A stretch of 64,000 nt of DNA from Evansella vedderi (GCF_030813435.1 NZ_JAUSUG010000016.1:62001-126000), one strand, 5' to 3'; numbered from the stretch's first letter, positions 1-7,764 are shown. Translations and numbers: made by a program. Notes: generated from the sequence alone by a model not told the origin.

Positions 1-480
1 TATCGTAATATAAAGGAAAAGTCAGTGGAAAGGAGTTTATACTACGTTGCCACTGCGAATCGCCTTGACCAAGAAATGGAAAAACGGATTAATCTTCACC
101 AGGAACGTAGAAGAGGGGATTGGATAACGGTAGAAGAGCCGTATGACATTTTATCTTTTTTATTGGAGACTAAAAAAGGAGATGTCGTTTTATTTGATTG
201 TTTAACGATATGGTTGAGCAATAGAATGTTTGATTTCAATCATGATGTTGACCAATTAATCGTAACGATTCAAACTTGGCTCAAGGTAGCCGTGGAAAAA
301 GAGATTGTTTTTATTATCGTATCCAATGATCTAAATGAAGGGATTCCCCTTCCTTTTCAAACTGTCCATAACTATATTTATAATCTAGAGAAATTACACC
401 GAGAGATCATCCCTTATTCAGATCAAGTGATACAAATGATTGCTGGTCTTCCCACGTATTGGAAGGGGGAAGGAAAATGA
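1..480 (+). CDS. cobU: Adenosylcobinamide kinase/guanylyltransferase, 5' end cut by window
   Basis: The frame is open from base 1 and ends at 480, so this is the C-terminal 159 residues of a protein of about 180. CobU/CobP phosphorylates adenosylcobinamide and then transfers GMP to it in the cytoplasm, during nucleotide-loop assembly of cobalamin. The text shows the family's YVATA strand followed by the R-x-x-x-H-x-x-R-R region (IxxHxxRRRxxW), then the FDCLTIWLSN strand and the VSNDLNEGIP segment. The Walker A loop (GGxxSGKS) should lie just before base 1 and is not visible. Its stop overlaps the cobS start (ATGA), so the genes are translationally coupled. The family is recognised with good confidence. 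Confidence 0.88.
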   Translation, partial: YRNIKEKSVERSLYYVATANRLDQEMEKRINLHQERRRGDWITVEEPYDILSFLLETKKGDVVLFDCLTIWLSNRMFDFNHDVDQLIVTIQTWLKVAVEKEIVFIIVSNDLNEGIPLPFQTVHNYIYNLEKLHREIIPYSDQVIQMIAGLPTYWKGEGK

Positions 481-1238
481 AAAACTGCATGTATGGTTTT
501 TTATTGGCAGTGCAATTTTTGACAAGAATACCAATTCCCCTTTCTTGTCCTTGGAATAAGAAAACAAGTAAGTGGGCTCTTCGCAGCTACCCTGTTGTTG
601 GTCTGCTTTTAGGCACAATCATAACGGTTATAGCTCTGTTCCTTCACCCATATTTGCCAGAGGTCATGCTTGTCTTATTCATAATGACATTGTGGGTATG
701 GCTGACAGGTGGGTTACACTTAGATGGGTGGATGGATGTTGCCGATGCTGTTGGCTCCAATGCCTCAGTAGAAAAAAAGTGGCAGATTATGAAAGATCCA
801 CACGTAGGGAGCTTTGGCATTCTTGCTCTCGTATTTTTACTTTCCTGGAAAGGGATGTTTATTTATTCAATATTGGATATTTCCATTGAGCTTATCTATG
901 TATTTTTAGTTATTTTGTCTTTATCTAGGCTAAGTGCAGTAATCTTATTATTTATTATGCCGGCAGCCAAACAAGAAGGGTTAGCTTATGAATGGAAGAA
1001 GCATTTACATAGCCTAGATATTTTTATAGCTGTTTTACCTGTTTTCGTGCTATTTCTTTTCTTTCCAAGTTATTTATTTTTAATTCCTGCTTATTTACTA
1101 TTTATTGTTTTGTTTGGACTATGGGTGAAACATACTTTTAAAGGAATTAATGGAGATTTACTTGGAACCGTCATGGAAGGAGGGGAGTTATGGGGACTTG
1201 CAATGGTATGGATCTTCTTCTCATTCGTCATGGGATAA
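477..1238 (+). CDS. cobS: Adenosylcobinamide-GDP ribazoletransferase (cobalamin synthase)
   Basis: CobS joins adenosylcobinamide-GDP to alpha-ribazole (phosphate) in the membrane, the last step of nucleotide-loop assembly. The 253-residue product is highly hydrophobic with about six spans. It shows the family signature LTRIPIP near the N-terminus and the metal-binding stretch GGLHLDGWMDVADAVGS, followed by MKDPHVGSFG. Start 477 is chosen because its ATG overlaps the cobU stop and has GGGGGAAGG just upstream; an in-frame ATG at 459 lies inside cobU and adds MEGGRK. Length is normal for the family. It sits between cobU and cobC, as expected for a cobalamin operon. Confidence 0.95.
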   Translation: MKNCMYGFLLAVQFLTRIPIPLSCPWNKKTSKWALRSYPVVGLLLGTIITVIALFLHPYLPEVMLVLFIMTLWVWLTGGLHLDGWMDVADAVGSNASVEKKWQIMKDPHVGSFGILALVFLLSWKGMFIYSILDISIELIYVFLVILSLSRLSAVILLFIMPAAKQEGLAYEWKKHLHSLDIFIAVLPVFVLFLFFPSYLFLIPAYLLFIVLFGLWVKHTFKGINGDLLGTVMEGGELWGLAMVWIFFSFVMG

Positions 1239-1825
1239 CGGAGTGGAACTTACAAAAACGTTATTTAGGCCATACAGACATAGGGTTGGCAGAGGGTGAA
1301 TTATCAAAGCTTGACCCATTAAAACTAGCATTACGAAACCAATCCTATCATGCGGTATTTACAAGTGATTTGAAGCGGTGCAAGGAAACCGCTCATTATC
1401 TAGGCATAGGAACTCATTTAAAGGAAGATGCTAGATTACGAGAGATGAATTTTGGGGAATGGGAAGGGAAAACCTATGGGGAATTAAAAAGTAAACCTGA
1501 ATATCAAAGATGGCTACGTGATTGGGAGCAACATGCAACGCCCAATGGGGAATCGTGGTCTGAATTCACCTCGAGACTGGATTCTTTTTTAGAAGATTTA
1601 ATCCAATGTGGGGAAATAGCAAAAATAAATACGAATCAACCCATTGTCGTAATAACTCACGGTGGGGTTGTTCGTTATTTTTTATGGAAGTTTAAAGCAG
1701 TCCATTCATTTTGGGACCTGCCGATAAAACCTGGGCAAGCATTTCGATTATCCGTAAGCAGGGAAGGAGAAGGTTGGTTATGCAACTCATTGTTGGCGGT
1801 GCCTATGCAGGAAAAAGAAAAATAG
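1190..1825 (+). CDS. cobC: Alpha-ribazole phosphatase-like histidine phosphatase
   Basis: This is a histidine phosphatase (phosphoglycerate-mutase fold) of 211 residues. The N-terminal LLLIRHGITEWN motif carries the phosphorylated His. TSDLKRCKETA, REMNFGEWEGKTYGEL and the C-terminal VVITHGGVVR complete the active site. Its place between cobS and a CobU-like gene suggests removal of the 5' phosphate of alpha-ribazole phosphate; the assignment rests on context, since the fold alone does not fix the substrate. AAGGAGGGGAG at 1177-1187 supports the ATG at 1190, although the conserved sequence begins at a second in-frame ATG at 1208. It overlaps the end of cobS by 49 bases and the next gene by 46. 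Confidence 0.85.
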   Translation: MGTCNGMDLLLIRHGITEWNLQKRYLGHTDIGLAEGELSKLDPLKLALRNQSYHAVFTSDLKRCKETAHYLGIGTHLKEDARLREMNFGEWEGKTYGELKSKPEYQRWLRDWEQHATPNGESWSEFTSRLDSFLEDLIQCGEIAKINTNQPIVVITHGGVVRYFLWKFKAVHSFWDLPIKPGQAFRLSVSREGEGWLCNSLLAVPMQEKEK

Positions 1826-2208
1826 TGAAATCCAATTATAAGAAGTGTAGTTGGTTATCAGCATACAAAGGACATTCATTAAAGGACTGGAAATCCCAAT
1901 GGGAAGTAAATACAACGTTAGTTTTGGAAGGTTGGGAGAAATGGATTGAAGAGGAGTTAAAGGAAGAAACGGACGATTTGGTGATTCGTAATAGACTTCA
2001 AAAGATGGTACACCAATTAAAAGAAGAAGAACAAAAAAGAAACGAAACGATTGTCCTTATCATGCTTGAGCTTGGAAGGGGAATCGTACCATTGAAACAA
2101 AAGGAAAGAAACATGAGAGATTTAGCTGGATGGCTATTACAAGATGCAGTTCAAGTATCAAACGATGTTCAATATGTGTGGCATGGTATGTCGAGAAAAA
2201 TAAAATAA
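1780..2208 (+). CDS. CobU-like P-loop protein, short paralogue
   Basis: The 142-residue product opens with MQLIVGGAYAGKRKIV, a Walker A-like loop in the place where CobU has GGxxSGKS, but the usual Ser/Thr after GK is Arg. Downstream are a glutamate/lysine-rich stretch and IVLIMLELGRGIVPL, matching the CobU region V-x-N-E-V-G-x-G-I-V-P, then RxxRDLAGWLLQDAV as in CobU enzymes. It is therefore a diverged CobU/CobP paralogue, the second in this operon. Whether it still binds GTP is uncertain. The start at 1780 follows GGGAAGGAGAAGG and lies within the end of cobC. A hairpin terminator follows the stop. Confidence 0.75.
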   Translation: MQLIVGGAYAGKRKIVKSNYKKCSWLSAYKGHSLKDWKSQWEVNTTLVLEGWEKWIEEELKEETDDLVIRNRLQKMVHQLKEEEQKRNETIVLIMLELGRGIVPLKQKERNMRDLAGWLLQDAVQVSNDVQYVWHGMSRKIK

Positions 2209-2227
2209 AAAACTAACTAAGATGAAC

Positions 2228-2272
2228 GACCACCTTCAAGGAGCTAGTGCTTAGAGGTGGTCATTTATTTTA
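2228..2272 (+). terminator. Intrinsic terminator of the cobalamin operon
   Basis: GACCACCT at 2228-2235 pairs with AGGTGGTC at 2255-2262, an 8-bp stem, followed by ATTTATTTTAT. It lies 20 bases after the last cob gene. Confidence 0.75.
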
Positions 2273-2389
2273 TATTGGAAAAAAATAATATCTAAAAAAA
2301 TTTTGAATATTATGGTGTAGACGGACCTAGAGCTATGTCTTAAAGCTTATTGTGGGAACGTTCCGGTTGAATGAAGAGGGGGAATAAAT

Positions 2390-2845
2390 TTGGTTAGTTT
2401 TTTAACGAAGATGAAGGATAAGGTCTCGAGCCTATCAAAAAAAGGTTTGGCCATCTCTATTACAGAAGAGATGCTGCTATACGGCATTCAGGAATACATG
2501 AAAGATAAAGATATCACGATATACAATATAAATGTAGAAGACAATGCTATAAATATATACGGATCTATAAAAAAAATTGGATTACCTATTAAATTTTCTT
2601 TAACTTTAGCTCAAGAAGATTTTAATGAAAAGGAAATTTTTCTAAGAGTAACAACGATGAAACCACTAAATAATAAATGGCTAAACAATATGGTATTTAA
2701 TAATCGATCACAATATTTGTCTTATAGTGACAATATTATTCAACTAGATATAAACGTACTGGAAAAAATGAAGAAGATACGCCTAGGTAGAATTACCAAC
2801 TTCAAGATCTTACAAGGGAAGGTTGTTGTTAACTTAAGCAATTAA
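2390..2845 (+). CDS. Hypothetical protein, 151 residues
   Basis: No family is recognised. The start is a TTG at 2390 with GAGGGGGAA seven bases upstream. The product is soluble and lysine-rich: a short N-terminal basic segment (FLTKMKDKVSSL), then alternating short strands such as ITIYNINVEDNAINIYGSI and LPIKFSLTLAQEDF, which suggests a mostly beta fold. It has no signal peptide, membrane span or cysteine pair. It stands alone, with gaps of about 180 and 265 bases to its neighbours, so context gives no hint of function. Confidence 0.6.
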   Translation: MVSFLTKMKDKVSSLSKKGLAISITEEMLLYGIQEYMKDKDITIYNINVEDNAINIYGSIKKIGLPIKFSLTLAQEDFNEKEIFLRVTTMKPLNNKWLNNMVFNNRSQYLSYSDNIIQLDINVLEKMKKIRLGRITNFKILQGKVVVNLSN

Positions 2846-3110
2846 GGCTTATTAAACAGGTATTCTTAAGAATCAGCCATAAATGGCTCCACAGGCAGGA
2901 CTCGCTAATTCTCCATCGTTTTTTTAAAACTCCTAAATAAGGTTGTATTATATCCAGCACGATCTAGATTTTAAAATTTTTGGAGTTATTCACAGAATGG
3001 TCAATAATATTATAACAGCTTTCTACTTTCTATTTGTAACTTGGTTGCAATAGAAATACTCCGTCCAATGAAAGTGGGTGCCGCTACGGAAAATGGTTAG
3101 GGGTGAGGTT

Positions 3111-3338
3111 TTGGATAACTATTTGTTGTTAGCCATAATTGCTTTAAAAGGGATATGTTTATTTTTTTGCTGGAAAGCTATATCAGTATCTAAGAAAAAT
3201 AAACAAGGCTCCCATAAGAATAATAGCTTATCAGAGGAGGAAGTTGAGATAATAAATGAAAGAATGAATAAAGCAATCGAACAAAATCAACTGCTTCAAA
3301 GAGAGTTACAAGCTTTGAAAAAATATAGTGATAAATAA
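3111..3338 (+). CDS. Small single-span membrane protein with coiled coil
   Basis: The product is about 75 residues. It has one hydrophobic segment (YLLLAIIALKGICLFFCW), then a basic linker and a C-terminal helix (SEEEVEIINERMNKAIEQNQ onward) with heptad-like spacing that could form a coiled coil. The TTG at 3111 is preferred because GGGGTGAGG lies just upstream; in-frame ATG 3093 and GTG 3078 are alternatives without a clear ribosome binding site. The gene has its own terminator. The family is not recognised; it resembles small membrane-anchored proteins of unknown role in bacilli. Confidence 0.5.
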   Translation: MDNYLLLAIIALKGICLFFCWKAISVSKKNKQGSHKNNSLSEEEVEIINERMNKAIEQNQLLQRELQALKKYSDK

Positions 3339-3360
3339 TTTTCTATTCAATGGAAAGCTT

Positions 3361-3396
3361 AGGTGCCTGAACGGAATCAGGCATCTTTTTTTATTT
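3361..3396 (+). terminator. Intrinsic terminator
   Basis: TGCCTGA at 3364-3370 pairs with TCAGGCA at 3377-3383 around a six-base loop. Three more pairs extend the stem outward, and a T-rich tail follows. Confidence 0.8.
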
Positions 3397-3537
3397 TAGC
3401 TATTATAACGGCCATAGTTAAAGCTGTATCTTCCTTAAAATAAAGATTTACAACTTCACAAAATCTACAATAATCTAAATTATAATAAAAACACTGTGAA
3501 AAGGTTATTAAATATTAGTGATCAATGGAGGTAAAAA

Positions 3538-3719
3538 ATGTGTGGCTTTATTGGGGAGATAAGCAATATAAGTGAAGAAGGTGGTCATCAACCATTCATC
3601 TATGAAAATGAAAGGTTTTTAACGGGAAAATTTATAATTTTGTCGAATTACGTGAAGAGCTAGTGAGAGCTGGTTATAAATTTGTAACCTCTTCTGATAC
3701 AGAAGTTATTAGCTTATAG
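3538..3719 (+). pseudogene. asnB: Remnant of asparagine synthetase (glutamine-hydrolysing) N-terminus
   Basis: An ATG at 3538 with GGAGG six bases upstream starts MCGFIGEIS, the amidotransferase N-terminus in which Cys2 is the nucleophile. The reading frame then jumps to GGHQPFIYENERF, a segment normally some 40 residues further on. After a second disruption, another frame from about 3615 reads VFNGKIYNFVELREEL and then GYKFVTSSDTEVI before a stop. These blocks are in the right order for class II glutamine amidotransferases of the AsnB/AsnO type. At least one internal deletion and one frameshift are present, and the roughly 500-residue synthetase domain is absent. The gene cannot make a working enzyme. 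Confidence 0.85.
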
Positions 3720-3740
3720 TTTAAATCTGAGGTGAATTGT

Positions 3741-4343
3741 TTGTTTTATTGGGTATGGTTTAGAGATTTGCTTGAGAGAAAAAGTACAATTTGGCTTTTA
3801 TTTTTTATTAATTTGTTTGGAACCATTTATGGATTTATATGGTATTGGCCTCAATTAATACAAACACCATGGGGATTATGGATATTCGTTCCAGATAGCC
3901 CTACGGCAAGCCTTTTTTTCACCATTGTTCTATTTGGTTACTTACTAGGTAAGCGCTGGAAGTTAATTGAAGCTTTATCTGCTATTACTTTATTTAAATA
4001 TGGGATTTGGGCTGTTGTAATGATCTTTTTAACAGGATTGTCAGGTGGGTCTATAAATTGGACAAGTTATATGTTAGTCCTATCCCACCTAGGTATGGCA
4101 GCCCAGGCGTTACTGTTTTCCAAATACTTTACATTTGGTTGGAAGCATCTAATGATTGTGGCCATATGGACAATAACAAATGACATTATGGATTATTCAT
4201 TAGGTATTTTTCCAATGCTATATTCGGGGTTACACCCCTATTTAGGCTATATTTATGGATTTACAGTAAGTTTAAGTTTCATTAGTTTATTGCTTTTTTA
4301 TAGGTTAGTAGTAAAAAGAGCGAAATTTTCAAGTGTAGCTTAA
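3741..4343 (+). CDS. YpjA-like DUF1405 membrane protein
   Basis: This is an integral membrane protein of about 200 residues with six or more hydrophobic spans. It matches the DUF1405 family (YpjA of Bacillus) in the opening WLLFFINLFGTIYGFIWYW, the WIFVPDSPTASLFF motif and the LSHLGMAAQALLF segment. Function in the family is not established. The start is taken as TTG 3741 because GAGGTGA lies six bases upstream; GTG 3732 would overlap that site. It follows the asnB remnant directly and precedes a small membrane ORF. Length is normal. Confidence 0.82.
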   Translation: MFYWVWFRDLLERKSTIWLLFFINLFGTIYGFIWYWPQLIQTPWGLWIFVPDSPTASLFFTIVLFGYLLGKRWKLIEALSAITLFKYGIWAVVMIFLTGLSGGSINWTSYMLVLSHLGMAAQALLFSKYFTFGWKHLMIVAIWTITNDIMDYSLGIFPMLYSGLHPYLGYIYGFTVSLSFISLLLFYRLVVKRAKFSSVA

Positions 4344-4393
4344 ATTCTTAATAGAAAGTAAAGTGTCAAGTAAGTTAATAAGAGGTGTTTAGG

Positions 4394-4561
4394 ATGAGTG
4401 TGACGGAATCAATTGTTCACCTTCCCAGTTGGTCGGAAGGGAGTTATTTATATACCTTTACAATCATGGTAGTGATCATTATTGCAGCAAGGGTAATTGT
4501 CGAGTTATTAAAAAAAGAAAATAAAAAGCTGGAAGAAGAAGAGAAGAAAATTGATAAATAA
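4394..4561 (+). CDS. Small single-span membrane protein, 55 residues
   Basis: A short ORF with AGAGGTG seven bases before the ATG. The product has a soluble N-terminus (MSVTESIVHLPSWSEGS), one hydrophobic segment (FTIMVVIIIAARVIVELL) and a highly charged tail rich in Lys and Glu. No family is recognised. It lies 50 bases after the DUF1405 gene and 90 before the multicopper oxidase, on the same strand. The good ribosome binding site and the membrane-like composition make it likely to be real. Confidence 0.6.
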   Translation: MSVTESIVHLPSWSEGSYLYTFTIMVVIIIAARVIVELLKKENKKLEEEEKKIDK

Positions 4562-4650
4562 TAGGATGTCATCCTTTTATACTAGTTCTCTTTTAAATGA
4601 CTATCAATGAAAATCGAAATTATTTTACAGGAAAGTGAGAGATAAAATAA

Positions 4651-6285
4651 ATGTATTCCATGATTAAATCTACAGTATTTTTGACAGTCTTCATTTTTAT
4701 TATGTCTGCTTGTAGTTTACCGACAATGGATCACTCCAATCATAATAATCAAGAAGTGGACCAACAGGTTGCGAGTGAACAAGTTGAAAGGTCAGATGGA
4801 AGTATCATTATCCAATTAGAGGCGAAGGAAACCCATTGGATGTTTAATGATGAAATGATGGAGGATATTTGGACCTATAATTCTAGTTTACCTGGACAAG
4901 AGATCCGTATTCAAGAAGGTGACCATGTTACCATTCATTTAACGAATTCTTTAGATGTTCCAACAGCATTACACCTTCACGGGGTTCCTCTCACGAACGA
5001 TATGGATGGGGTACCTGGAGTGACACAAAATGTAATCCTTCCCGGTGAAACTTTTACCTATGAGTTTAAGGCAGATACTCCGGGTACTTATTGGTACCAT
5101 TCACATCAAGATGGGTCAAATCAGGTGGGAATGGGCTTGTATGGTGCACTTATTGTTGAACCTAAAGACGAGAAAGAATATGATTTAGACAAAGTAATTA
5201 TGATAGACGAATGGGCTTCCATGGGAATGAACCACGGAGACCACGGAGATCATGGAGACCATGGAGATCATGGAGATCATGGAGACCGCGGAGATCATGG
5301 AGATCATGGAGACCACGGAGATCATGGAGATCATGGAGACCATGGAGACCATGAAGTTCACGGTGAACATAGTACAAACAGTGGTACGTCTGAGCTTACT
5401 CATGCTGAAATGATGAATATGATGTATGATACATTACTCATTAATGGCAAAGCTGCACCAGCTATTGATCAAATACAAGTTTCTGAAGGGGATATCGTAA
5501 GACTTCGGTTTGTTAATACAGGATTGTTTACACAAGTCATTCATATCCCGGGACATAAATTTAAAGTTACACATTACGATGGTCAACCAGTTAATGAACC
5601 TGAACTCATTTCTAATACAGCGATTCGTATTGCTCCTGCTGAACGTTATGATGTAGAAATTCAAATGAATCAACCTGGAGCTTGGGGATTTGAGATTTTT
5701 TCAGAAGAAAACTCCAATTTACATGGATTTATTCCTCTAATCTATAATGGGTTTGAAGATATGGAGTTACAAACGGTAAATTCTAGTCTTAATTTTTTAG
5801 ATATCACTCAATACGGAACCCCTAAGGATTTAAATCTTGAAGAGATTGATAAAAAGTTTGATATGATTCTTGATTCCTATGATGGTGGAGAAACATTTAC
5901 TATTAATAATAAGAAAATGACAACGAAAGATTTTCATGGGCATGAAGATCACGAAATTTTCGAAGTGGACGAAGGGGACGTGGTAAAAGTTTCCATTGTT
6001 AACAATACTGATGTAGATCACCCAATGCATCTTCACGGACATTTCTTTTATGTTGTAGCACGAAACGGAGAAGCTGTATCTGGGTCTCCAATAAAAAAAG
6101 AAACATTAAATGTAAGACCAGAAGAATCCTATGAGATTGTATTTGTTGCTGACAATCCGGGAAATTGGATGTTCCACTGTCATGAATTACATCATGCATC
6201 CAGTGGAATGGTCGCAGCCGTTCATTATTTTGACTTTGAAGCTGCTTTTACCCCTGATTTGACTATTCCTAACAAACCTGAATAA
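4651..6285 (+). CDS. Lipoprotein multicopper oxidase with Gly-Asp-His repeat
   Basis: The 544-residue product starts with a lipoprotein signal ending in the lipobox MSAC, so it is probably anchored outside the membrane. The four copper motifs are intact: HLHG at 108-111, HSH at 150-152, HPMHLH at 457-462 and HCHELHH with the axial Met at 509-520. It is thus a three-cupredoxin-domain laccase-like oxidase, possibly oxidising Cu(I). Between domains 1 and 2 (residues 196-234) there are thirteen GDH-type triplets, one of them GDR, giving a dense histidine array likely to bind copper. The gene heads a copper/redox island. Its natural reductant cannot be told from sequence. Confidence 0.92.
   Translation: MYSMIKSTVFLTVFIFIMSACSLPTMDHSNHNNQEVDQQVASEQVERSDGSIIIQLEAKETHWMFNDEMMEDIWTYNSSLPGQEIRIQEGDHVTIHLTNSLDVPTALHLHGVPLTNDMDGVPGVTQNVILPGETFTYEFKADTPGTYWYHSHQDGSNQVGMGLYGALIVEPKDEKEYDLDKVIMIDEWASMGMNHGDHGDHGDHGDHGDHGDRGDHGDHGDHGDHGDHGDHGDHEVHGEHSTNSGTSELTHAEMMNMMYDTLLINGKAAPAIDQIQVSEGDIVRLRFVNTGLFTQVIHIPGHKFKVTHYDGQPVNEPELISNTAIRIAPAERYDVEIQMNQPGAWGFEIFSEENSNLHGFIPLIYNGFEDMELQTVNSSLNFLDITQYGTPKDLNLEEIDKKFDMILDSYDGGETFTINNKKMTTKDFHGHEDHEIFEVDEGDVVKVSIVNNTDVDHPMHLHGHFFYVVARNGEAVSGSPIKKETLNVRPEESYEIVFVADNPGNWMFHCHELHHASSGMVAAVHYFDFEAAFTPDLTIPNKPE
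5236..5352 (+). repeat. 13 x 9-bp tandem repeat encoding Gly-Asp-His
   Basis: Thirteen 9-base units of GGAGAYCAY lie end to end without interruption in the multicopper oxidase gene. One unit ends in CGC, giving Arg instead of His. The third and sixth positions vary between C and T, while the protein unit is kept. Such an array can change in copy number by slippage in steps of three residues without breaking the frame. Confidence 0.95.
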
Positions 6286-6290
6286 CCATA

Positions 6291-6325
6291 GAACTGCTCC
6301 CCTATTATGTTAGGGGGGCAGTTAT
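6291..6325 (+). terminator. Intrinsic terminator after the multicopper oxidase
   Basis: AACTGCTCCCCT pairs with AGGGGGGCAGTT across a short loop just after the stop codon. The T tail is weak (ATGGTAATTT). Confidence 0.6.
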
Positions 6326-6331
6326 GGTAAT

Positions 6332-6456
6332 TTATAAAGGCTCTTTTCGTAAACTTTTGTTGCTTTTTGAGATAAGCTTGGAGGTCCGCCTGTACCGTAT
6401 CCAAGCTAAAAAGTAATGGCGAAAAACAACAATCTTTTAGAAAAGAGCCTTTATAA
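6332..6456. repeat. 125-bp element with 17-bp perfect terminal inverted repeats
   Basis: TTATAAAGGCTCTTTTC at 6332-6348 is the exact reverse complement of 6440-6456. Pairing continues imperfectly inward (AAACTTTTGTTGCTTTTT against AAAAACAACAATCTTTT). It codes for nothing and lies between two genes. One edge resembles sequence at about 13240-13290, so it is probably a dispersed non-coding (MITE-like) repeat. Confidence 0.75.
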
Positions 6457-6510
6457 AAAAACGTAGGTTATACCTAAATATCTTTTAACCAACTATGCTG
6501 GAGGAAAAAA

Positions 6511-7155
6511 TTGAAATACTTTATTTTACTTCTATTATTTTTACTCATTGGTTTTGGATTATATAATCAACAAGATTGGCTTATTTATTTTAAGTCCGGT
6601 GATTGGGCTACACTTCATGAAATGATGGGGCAAGAATTGTACTTAATTCTAGTCATTACATTTACCTTTATGATAATGCAAAATGTATTTTCCCTTATCC
6701 CCTTTCTGTTTTTAACCATGTTTAATATTTGGTTATTCGGGTTTCTAAATGGGTACTTGTGGAGTTTAATGGGGAACTTTTTAGGGTCTGTTTTAGTATT
6801 TTATTTAGCGAGATACGGTTTTCAGGAATGGGGACATAAATACAATCACCTAAAAATTAAACAACAAATAGAACAGAATGGATTTAAGGTAGTACTATTT
6901 ATGCGGCTATTTCCGTTTATGCCTGCAAGTATTGTTAATATAGGTAGTGGCTTGAGTAAAATAAAAGCAAAGGATTACGTATTGGCGACCTTTATTGGCA
7001 ATACCGTATTCGTTTTTTTGCTTTCGTTATTTTCGGCTGGGGTTATAGCCCTTGAATATCAAAATACGTTATATGTACTCTTAACAATTAGTTTGTTGTT
7101 GTTTGCTTTCATAAAACTAAGGAAAATGAGACTCAAGGATCGAATGAAAGTTTAA
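6511..7155 (+). CDS. TVP38/TMEM64 family (VTT domain) membrane protein
   Basis: This 214-residue membrane protein has the VTT/DedA-like core: a hydrophobic N-terminal helix, LFGFLNGYLWSLMGNFLGSVLVFYLARYGF with the conserved G-x-x-x-G pattern and Arg, and FMRLFPFMPASIVNIGSGLSKIKAKDY, the typical R-x-x-P-x-x-P re-entrant motif. Members are thought to act as lipid or small-molecule transporters, but its substrate is unknown. The start is TTG 6511 with GGAGG six bases upstream. It lies downstream of the copper oxidase beyond a repeat element and ends in a strong terminator. Confidence 0.88.
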   Translation: MKYFILLLLFLLIGFGLYNQQDWLIYFKSGDWATLHEMMGQELYLILVITFTFMIMQNVFSLIPFLFLTMFNIWLFGFLNGYLWSLMGNFLGSVLVFYLARYGFQEWGHKYNHLKIKQQIEQNGFKVVLFMRLFPFMPASIVNIGSGLSKIKAKDYVLATFIGNTVFVFLLSLFSAGVIALEYQNTLYVLLTISLLLFAFIKLRKMRLKDRMKV

Positions 7156-7160
7156 ATATG

Positions 7161-7221
7161 AAAAAAATTCAGCCATGGTACCGCATTCGTAAGGTAATTA
7201 CTATGGCTGAATTTTTTTGAT
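7161..7221 (+). terminator. Intrinsic terminator
   Basis: Perfect 16-bp inverted repeat: 7161-7176 (ending ATTCAGCCAT) pairs with 7203-7218 (ATGGCTGAATTTTTTT), with a T run in the 3' arm. Confidence 0.9.
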
Positions 7222-7376
7222 TAACAAAATATATTTTAAGAAAGAATCTTCACAAAAACTTCAACAATTCTAGTTAATATATAAATACTGTGTTTATATT
7301 AGATACTCTAAGTTTAGTAGTAACACATTTGAATTTGTACAAAAAACAACATTAAGTCTCGGAGGTAAGTTTATAT

Positions 7377-7733
7377 ATGTATACACAAAGTTATAGCAAA
7401 TCTGTCGAACTTAATGATGCTACAGATAGGTCGATAGAATGTGCTGTTTCAACGTCTTATACAATAACAATTCCAAAGATCATTAGGAACGTAATGGGGA
7501 TCAATCCTGGAGAGCAGGTTAATGTTGGCTTATCTATTGAACAACAGGCATTGCTAATTAGTAAAGCAATCCGAGATACAACAGACAACAAAATGATAGT
7601 AAGAGAAAACAATAAAATAACAATTCCTACAGAGTTACGGAGAAGTTTAAACCTAAATAAAGGGGATAAGTTTCAAGTGCTTACCTTAAAAGATAGAATG
7701 GTGATATTTAGAAAGAAGACTGGGAATTTGTGA
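7377..7733 (+). CDS. Double AbrB-type swapped-hairpin DNA-binding protein
   Basis: The 118-residue protein contains two successive AbrB/MazE/SpoVT-type units. The first, about residues 21-63, has TSYTITIPKIIRNVMGINPGEQV. The second, about 73-113, has NNKITIPTELRRSLNLNKGD and the closing VIFRK strand. Both show the P-x-x-(I/L)-R and G-D/E patterns of the fold. Most AbrB-like regulators carry one unit and dimerise, so a single chain here could make a pseudo-dimer. GGAGGT seven bases upstream fixes the ATG at 7377. It may regulate the neighbouring redox genes, but this is inferred only from position. Confidence 0.8.
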   Translation: MYTQSYSKSVELNDATDRSIECAVSTSYTITIPKIIRNVMGINPGEQVNVGLSIEQQALLISKAIRDTTDNKMIVRENNKITIPTELRRSLNLNKGDKFQVLTLKDRMVIFRKKTGNL

Positions 7734-7764
7734 AAAGGAATAACTAATGGACTGAGGTGAGAAA

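Noticed and set aside
5236-5352. Tandem repeats as a CRISPR array
   Set aside because: Units are contiguous 9-mers without spacers and lie inside a coding sequence in frame.
5185-5403. Minus-strand ORF rich in Met/Ser/Ile opposite the oxidase gene
   Set aside because: It is the antisense reading of the 9-bp GDH repeat; its periodic sequence follows from the repeat and it has no ribosome binding site.
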